Below, piece by piece: positions 47,991 to 51,480 of a stretch of DNA of 51,480 nt (positions within the stretch are counted from its first letter, which is position 1; every line of letters starts with the position of its first letter). This stretch comes from a virus, in IMG/VR virus record IMGVR_UViG_3300022227_000005, positions 1-51,480 of that record; one strand, written 5' to 3'. Both the position numbers and the translations under genes were made by a program. The notes under the pieces were generated by a model. It saw only the letters and a program-made list of their open reading frames with translations, was not told the origin of the DNA and ran no database searches.

Positions 47991-49017
47991 AACTATGTCT
48001 GTCTCCTTTCTTAAATTCTTCTTTGACAATCTCAAGGCCTGCTTTTCTTGATTCTCTTCTGTCATTTACTCTAATTCCTTTATCTACTAGATACTTTAGA
48101 AACTCTTTGAACCCAACCATATGATCGCCTGATCTGTATACATCTTTAAGGAAATTTCTTACGGTTTCTTTGTCTGTAACTCTGTTGTTTTTAATGCCAA
48201 TGTTTATGTCTTTGAATACAAGAAAAGCTGATTCAGGATCATCATATCTTTCTTTATCATAAGCCAACTGATCATGTGTATACTCTGTGAATACATTACA
48301 ATGAATATACATTTCTGAAAGTTCTCTTACTATTCTATCAACTCTTGAATCCTTCAATTGGTTAATCAGACTAGCATCATAATCACTTTCTAATTTATTC
48401 AATGCCAATTTGATTTCTGATAGTTTGTTCTCATTCTTTTCAGTATTCAATCTAGACTTTAGCAATGCGTACTGATCCCATATAGTATTCGATTCTTCAA
48501 TAGCATTTTCAAAGGCTTTCTTTCTTAACATTTCTAGTTCGGCTCTCTTATCAGCATCTGTGTAACCTTTCTTGCCATATTTCTTTTCTTGTTTTTCTAA
48601 TCTCTTCTGAGCTGCAACTCTTTCATCATCTTTTCTTCTATCATCCTTAGATTCAGTAACTATCCAGGCAGCTTCAACATCATACGTTCCATCTCTGCCA
48701 TCAAATTCTATTTTGAAAGGATTTTCACTAACCATCCAGGCTGTTCCATCTTGAGAAATTGATTTCAAATCATCAGGAGCAGCAGAAGTCAAATACACCT
48801 TAACACTTCCAGATCTTCTTTGTTGATCTTCCCTCGGCCTGGCGATGATTTCAGCTAATTCTCTGTCTAAATCCATCTCATTTACCTCAGTTTCATCATT
48901 GTCTTCAGGGTCATAATCACCTTTAGACTGATCGGCTCCCACATATCCAGTATCACCCTGCAAATCATTGTAGAATGTACTTCCTGGTTTCATTCTTCTT
49001 TTACGTTTGCCATTCAT
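47920..49017 (-). CDS. Charged helical protein in the head region
   Basis: A 365-residue protein, basic start (MNGKRKRRMKPGSTFYNDLQ), then acidic, then a beta domain ('GTAWMVSENPFKIEFDGRDG'), a long charged coiled coil (KRLEKQEKKYGKKGYTDADK) and a helical end. The last 25 residues overlap the next gene in another frame and look less protein-like. By position upstream of the scaffold it may be a core or head-vertex protein; no family recognised. Confidence 0.6.
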   Translation of the reverse strand: MNGKRKRRMKPGSTFYNDLQGDTGYVGADQSKGDYDPEDNDETEVNEMDLDRELAEIIARPREDQQRRSGSVKVYLTSAAPDDLKSISQDGTAWMVSENPFKIEFDGRDGTYDVEAAWIVTESKDDRRKDDERVAAQKRLEKQEKKYGKKGYTDADKRAELEMLRKKAFENAIEESNTIWDQYALLKSRLNTEKNENKLSEIKLALNKLESDYDASLINQLKDSRVDRIVRELSEMYIHCNVFTEYTHDQLAYDKERYDDPESAFLVFKDINIGIKNNRVTDKETVRNFLKDVYRSGDHMVGFKEFLKYLVDKGIRVNDRRESRKAGLEIVKEEFKKGDRHSYGSRYKSNNSHHWPFKSSKETYK

Positions 49018-49042
49018 TGATTTACTTCTGACCTCTTAATCT

Positions 49043-49513
49043 TCATTCGTCGTCTCCAAGGACTCTGTCGATATGAGCAGAAAAATCCATATTCGCAGGG
49101 TCTGTATCATTTATAGTTGTTTCATGCGCTGGTGTTAGTTCTTCTGTCATAAAATTATGATCTACCGATCCATCTTCTGGAGTTTCGGCTGTTTCTAATA
49201 GATCATCCATCGATTGAGGATTGAGTGCTCTTTCATACATTTCTCTTGCTTTAGCTTTTGCCGAAGCATTAGATCTAGCAGCTACAGCTTTTTTAGCAAT
49301 GCTAGTAGATCCATTTGAATGTCTAACAAGAGCACTTTCGTTTAGCATTGTAGCTCTGAATAATTCATTAACTTCTTCATGAACTACTTTTTTAGTGCGG
49401 GACAATACTTTTTTATGATGCTCATTCATAAATTTCTGCATGTGGGGTATCAGTTGTCTTATAACTTCCTTTGCTATACCTCTCGTAAGCTCACTAGTGT
49501 TAACTTCTTTCAT
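49043..49513 (-). CDS. Helical acidic protein in the head region
   Basis: A 156-residue protein, MKEVNTSELTRGIAKEVIRQ, with basic helices in the first half ('NEHHKKVLSRTKKVVHEEVN') and an acidic, Thr-rich second half ('EELTPAHETTINDTDPANMD'). Possibly a core protein. It overlaps the previous gene's end by 14 bases. Confidence 0.65.
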   Translation of the reverse strand: MKEVNTSELTRGIAKEVIRQLIPHMQKFMNEHHKKVLSRTKKVVHEEVNELFRATMLNESALVRHSNGSTSIAKKAVAARSNASAKAKAREMYERALNPQSMDDLLETAETPEDGSVDHNFMTEELTPAHETTINDTDPANMDFSAHIDRVLGDDE

Positions 49514-49679
49514 CTTCTAATTCCCTTATTCTTTTAATTAAAGTTTTTGTGTTCAACAGTGAAGCTCTTGCTAATCTCTCTAAATCTCTTTTGTGGCTCG
49601 GTTCAAATCTTCTTAGATCTATCCTAACTGCAGCTCTATAACATGCTTCAGCCTTTTTCAATACTGCTTTTAAATTCAT
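49500..49679 (-). CDS. Small basic helical protein
   Basis: A 59-residue protein from ATG 49679 to TAA 49500, MNLKAVLKKAEACYRAAVRI, then 'DLRRFEPSHKRDLERLARAS' and a charged helix. It sits tightly between two genes and overlaps the next start, as neighbours do. No family recognised. Confidence 0.65.
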   Translation of the reverse strand: MNLKAVLKKAEACYRAAVRIDLRRFEPSHKRDLERLARASLLNTKTLIKRIRELEDERS

Positions 49680-49685
49680 TTAACC

Positions 49686-49889
49686 TCAACCCCATCGCGT
49701 AATTGGTAGAATATCAATTGCCTTTTTCATATCTTCATATGGCACTTGTACTCTACCATTTTGAATTCTAGTTTCTAATCCATGTTTTTGTAACAACTTA
49801 GCAGCCTTTTCGAGCTTCAAATTGCCTAGCTGGTATTGTCTCCAACCAACCCATTTTTTAGTTTCGCTAAATGCTTCTCGTAGTTTCAT
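49686..49889 (-). CDS. Small protein with capsid-targeting-like N-terminus
   Basis: A 67-residue protein starting MKLREAFSETKKWVGWRQYQ (ATG 49889, GGAG nine bases ahead). L-R-E then A fits a (L/I)-x-E prohead protease site. The rest is a helix-strand unit ('KAAKLLQKHGLETRIQNGRV') of possible winged or SpoIIID-like shape. An upstream frame extension lacks a ribosome site. Confidence 0.7.
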   Translation of the reverse strand: MKLREAFSETKKWVGWRQYQLGNLKLEKAAKLLQKHGLETRIQNGRVQVPYEDMKKAIDILPITRWG

Positions 49890-49936
49890 ATTTATTTCTC
49901 CTAGTATAGCTAGTGTAGCCCGAATCAACTCAACTT

Positions 49937-50674
49937 TTAAAGTGTGCTTTTAAGATAACCTGCACCTGTATTGCTCATGTATTTCTTGAGTACTCTTCCT
50001 AATTCGAACCAAAACAATCTTTGAACTCCAGGGCCCTTTAGATTTCCCGCTTTCTTTTCTATATCGGAGAATTTCTTCATGGCCATTTCTATTTTTTTAA
50101 TTATAGCTCGACCTGCTTGAGCTCCACCTTTAGCATCACCATATTTGAGATCATCTGGTTCATAATTTTTGTTGATGTAGTAATCTAAATTTGTTGCTTC
50201 TTCACCAACTTCAAGTTCACTGAGAATTTCTCTAACAACATCTTTAATTTCTGATTTCTTGATTTTCATTTTCTGCTCCACTTTTATTTTTCTTTTCTTG
50301 AGAGATTTTATAAATTGCTTTATTGTTATTAGATCATTGACCTCACCGGATGTAACTTTTCCAATAAGCATATTGATGTGGTGTCTTCTAATCGTTTTGT
50401 CTTGAATCAAATTTGGATGTTCATTAAATAGAATATCAATAGCTCTGTCTATAAGCTGTTGTTCTATATGGGGATCGACTTTGGATTCTGGTCCATAAGG
50501 ATCACCCTTCTTATTAGCCTTAGGATCTGTGTCTCTTTGATAACCTTTATTTGTCCAAGTCGTAAAGGTTCCAATCTTTAGATCACCTCCACCTCCTGGA
50601 TGTCTAAAACCTGTTGTTGTACTAGTAAACTGTGGAGAAGTGTGAATTTGTTCACCGGCTTCTTTTAGTTTCAT
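49937..50674 (-). CDS. Two-part protein with capsid-targeting-like N-terminus
   Basis: A 245-residue protein starting MKLKEAGEQIHTSPQFTSTT (ATGA overlap). L-K-E then A fits a prohead protease site. A Gly/Thr-rich linker leads to a helical part ('VDPHIEQQLIDRAIDILFNE'). Near residue 135 a second start-like segment occurs, MKIKKSEIKDVVREILSELE, close to the N-terminus of the next gene upstream (MKINRKDLKDIIRPIVEDAV). It may be a fusion of two cargo-type proteins. Confidence 0.7.
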   Translation of the reverse strand: MKLKEAGEQIHTSPQFTSTTTGFRHPGGGGDLKIGTFTTWTNKGYQRDTDPKANKKGDPYGPESKVDPHIEQQLIDRAIDILFNEHPNLIQDKTIRRHHINMLIGKVTSGEVNDLITIKQFIKSLKKRKIKVEQKMKIKKSEIKDVVREILSELEVGEEATNLDYYINKNYEPDDLKYGDAKGGAQAGRAIIKKIEMAMKKFSDIEKKAGNLKGPGVQRLFWFELGRVLKKYMSNTGAGYLKSTL

Positions 50675-50829
50675 ATCATTTTGCTCAAGTAATAAATAAC
50701 TTTTGATAGTTTAACATTTTTAATATGTGAATGTTGGATCTTAGATGAAATCCACTTTTCAAATTCAGGCGCTAAGACTTCAGCTGCTTCTTCTTTTGTG
50801 AAGCCTTCTTTTAGTTGCCTGAGTTTCAT
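50671..50829 (-). CDS. 52-residue protein with capsid-targeting-like N-terminus
   Basis: ATG 50829 to TGA 50671: MKLRQLKEGFTKEEAAEVLA, then 'PEFEKWISSKIQHSHIKNVK' and a hydrophobic end. L-K-E then G at positions 6-9 fits a prohead protease site. The stop overlaps the next ATG as ATGA. No family recognised. Confidence 0.65.
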   Translation of the reverse strand: MKLRQLKEGFTKEEAAEVLAPEFEKWISSKIQHSHIKNVKLSKVIYYLSKMI

Positions 50830-50832
50830 TCA

Positions 50833-51243
50833 TTATCTCGATGCTTTACGCAAAGCCTCACATGCTTTATCTAATTGTTTCCCAGCAGCCCATATAGCTT
50901 TAGCTCTTTTAGGATCATCACCTTGCATCATATCTACCAAATCTTGTATGTCCATAAGATCTTCTACACACGATTCATATGCTTGATTTACAATATCTCT
51001 CCAACCATCACCAGTAATTTCTTCAGTTATTCCCAATCGTCTAGTTTCATCATTAACTCTGTCATTGACTAGAGAATCATATCTTTCTTTCTCTACTGCA
51101 TCATCATCAGGTTGAATAGCATTAGGATCATTTTCTTTTTTGAATTTAAGCTGATCAGATCTAACATAATCGTGCATATCTTTGACAGCATCTTCAACGA
51201 TAGGTCTGATAATATCCTTAAGGTCTTTTCTGTTAATTTTCAT
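50833..51243 (-). CDS. Helical protein with MKI..KDLKDII N-terminus
   Basis: A 136-residue acidic protein, MKINRKDLKDIIRPIVEDAV, with 'GWRDIVNQAYESCVEDLMDI' and 'AKAIWAAGKQLDKACEALRK'. N-termini of the type MKIx(K/R)xxLK(D/Q)II are frequent in marine phage head-region proteins. I-V-E then D at positions 15-18 could be a cleavage site. Function unknown. Confidence 0.7.
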   Translation of the reverse strand: MKINRKDLKDIIRPIVEDAVKDMHDYVRSDQLKFKKENDPNAIQPDDDAVEKERYDSLVNDRVNDETRRLGITEEITGDGWRDIVNQAYESCVEDLMDIQDLVDMMQGDDPKRAKAIWAAGKQLDKACEALRKASR

Positions 51244-51313
51244 TTATTATCTCTTTATGATTTTTGCACGGGCTGCTAATATTCTCATTCTGTTCTGATT
51301 TTTTTATTTTCAT
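51233..51313 (-). CDS. Possible 26-residue peptide
   Basis: ATG 51313 overlaps the previous stop as TAATG and opens MKIKKSEQNENISSPCKNHK, ending at 51233 inside the next gene's start. It repeats the MKIKKSE start seen internally at 49937-50674. It may be a truncated copy rather than a functional gene. Confidence 0.3.
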   Translation of the reverse strand: MKIKKSEQNENISSPCKNHKEIINEN

Positions 51314-51480
51314 TATCTATTCTCCAACTCGGCCCAAAGGTCTTTGAATATTTTAGCACCCGCATTGACTTTCTTTTTTTGTGCGGCAGATAATTCTTTA
51401 TCAAATGCTAATTCTCCAGCCTGATCAAATAGTTTAGATACCTTTGTTATTGTAGCTTTCTTAACAGTGATAGGCTCTCT
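51313..51480 (-). CDS. Partial protein, C-terminal 55 residues
   Basis: An open frame entering from the right edge and ending at TAA 51313: REPITVKKATITKVSKLFDQ, then 'AGELAFDKELSAAQKKKVNA' and KIFKDLWAELENR. Helical and charged; no start in view and no family recognised. Confidence 0.6.
   Translation of the reverse strand, partial: REPITVKKATITKVSKLFDQAGELAFDKELSAAQKKKVNAGAKIFKDLWAELENR

Noticed and set aside
47991-48065. Longer start for the 47796-47990 gene
   Set aside because: It would deepen the overlap with the preceding gene to 146 bases; the ATG at 47990 has an AAGGAG site.
49937-50674. Prohead protease (gp21) near the scaffold
   Set aside because: No serine protease motifs are visible in this or any gene between 47 and 51 kb; the protease probably lies beyond the right edge.
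1-51480. Integrase, attachment sites, or other signs of lysogeny
   Set aside because: No recombinase, repressor or att-like repeat was found; gene content is that of a lytic T4-like phage.

Overview
The window is part of a large, AT-rich, T4-like myovirus genome. Every convincing gene is on the minus strand, so transcription runs right to left. Landmarks are a gp23-type capsid protein with an acidic gp22-type scaffold, gp18-type sheath, gp19-type tube, neck proteins resembling gp13/gp14/gp15, a T4_baseplate-family hub assembly protein and a 1586-residue tape measure protein. Exported proteins (an outer-membrane-type barrel, a lipoprotein protease and a small periplasmic protein) and an LPS-type glycosyltransferase point to a Gram-negative host. 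Shine-Dalgarno sites (GGAG) are common. No host gene, integrase, att site, CRISPR array, DNA polymerase, terminase or portal gene was seen.

Layout in transcription order. (1) 51.5-47.2 kb: small head-region genes, several with N-termini like T4 capsid-targeting sequences, then an exported protein and ribosomal protein bS21. (2) 47.2-43.8 kb: scaffold, major capsid protein and a secreted beta-barrel. (3) 43.8-28.1 kb: an early-type region of small genes cut into transcription units by six matching promoters (TTTxxx-N17-TATATT), most of them preceded directly by a terminator and a related non-coding element. It encodes an AAA+ ATPase, an M48 lipoprotein protease, a metallophosphoesterase, a zinc/OB-fold protein, a sigma factor and a DEDDh exonuclease. 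(4) 28.0-23.1 kb: a tRNA-like element and the neck genes. Between gp13-like and gp14-like sits a four-gene insert that includes an Arr-like ADP-ribosyltransferase and a GNAT-like protein. (5) 23.1-13.6 kb: a mosaic tail fibre, homing-endonuclease traces, then a glycan-type cassette (heptosyltransferase-like GT, a NodU-type carbamoyltransferase, a SemiSWEET-like membrane protein, and a second carbamoyltransferase split in two). (6) 13.4-0 kb: sheath, tube, hub assembly protein with an apparent frameshifted extension, tape measure and baseplate proteins.

The most interesting threads are these. At least seven small proteins carry M-K-L-x-E-A-type N-termini, suggesting packaged and injected cargo; one of them is ADP-ribosyltransferase-like, as T4 Alt is. 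A T7 run may support frameshifting between the hub assembly protein and a gp51-like tail. Repeated intergenic RNA-like elements lie next to the early promoters. An ATATTTATA motif recurs in the late intergenic gaps. Several small genes are interrupted by single-base shifts or an in-frame TGA, so base-level accuracy should be checked before biology is built on them.
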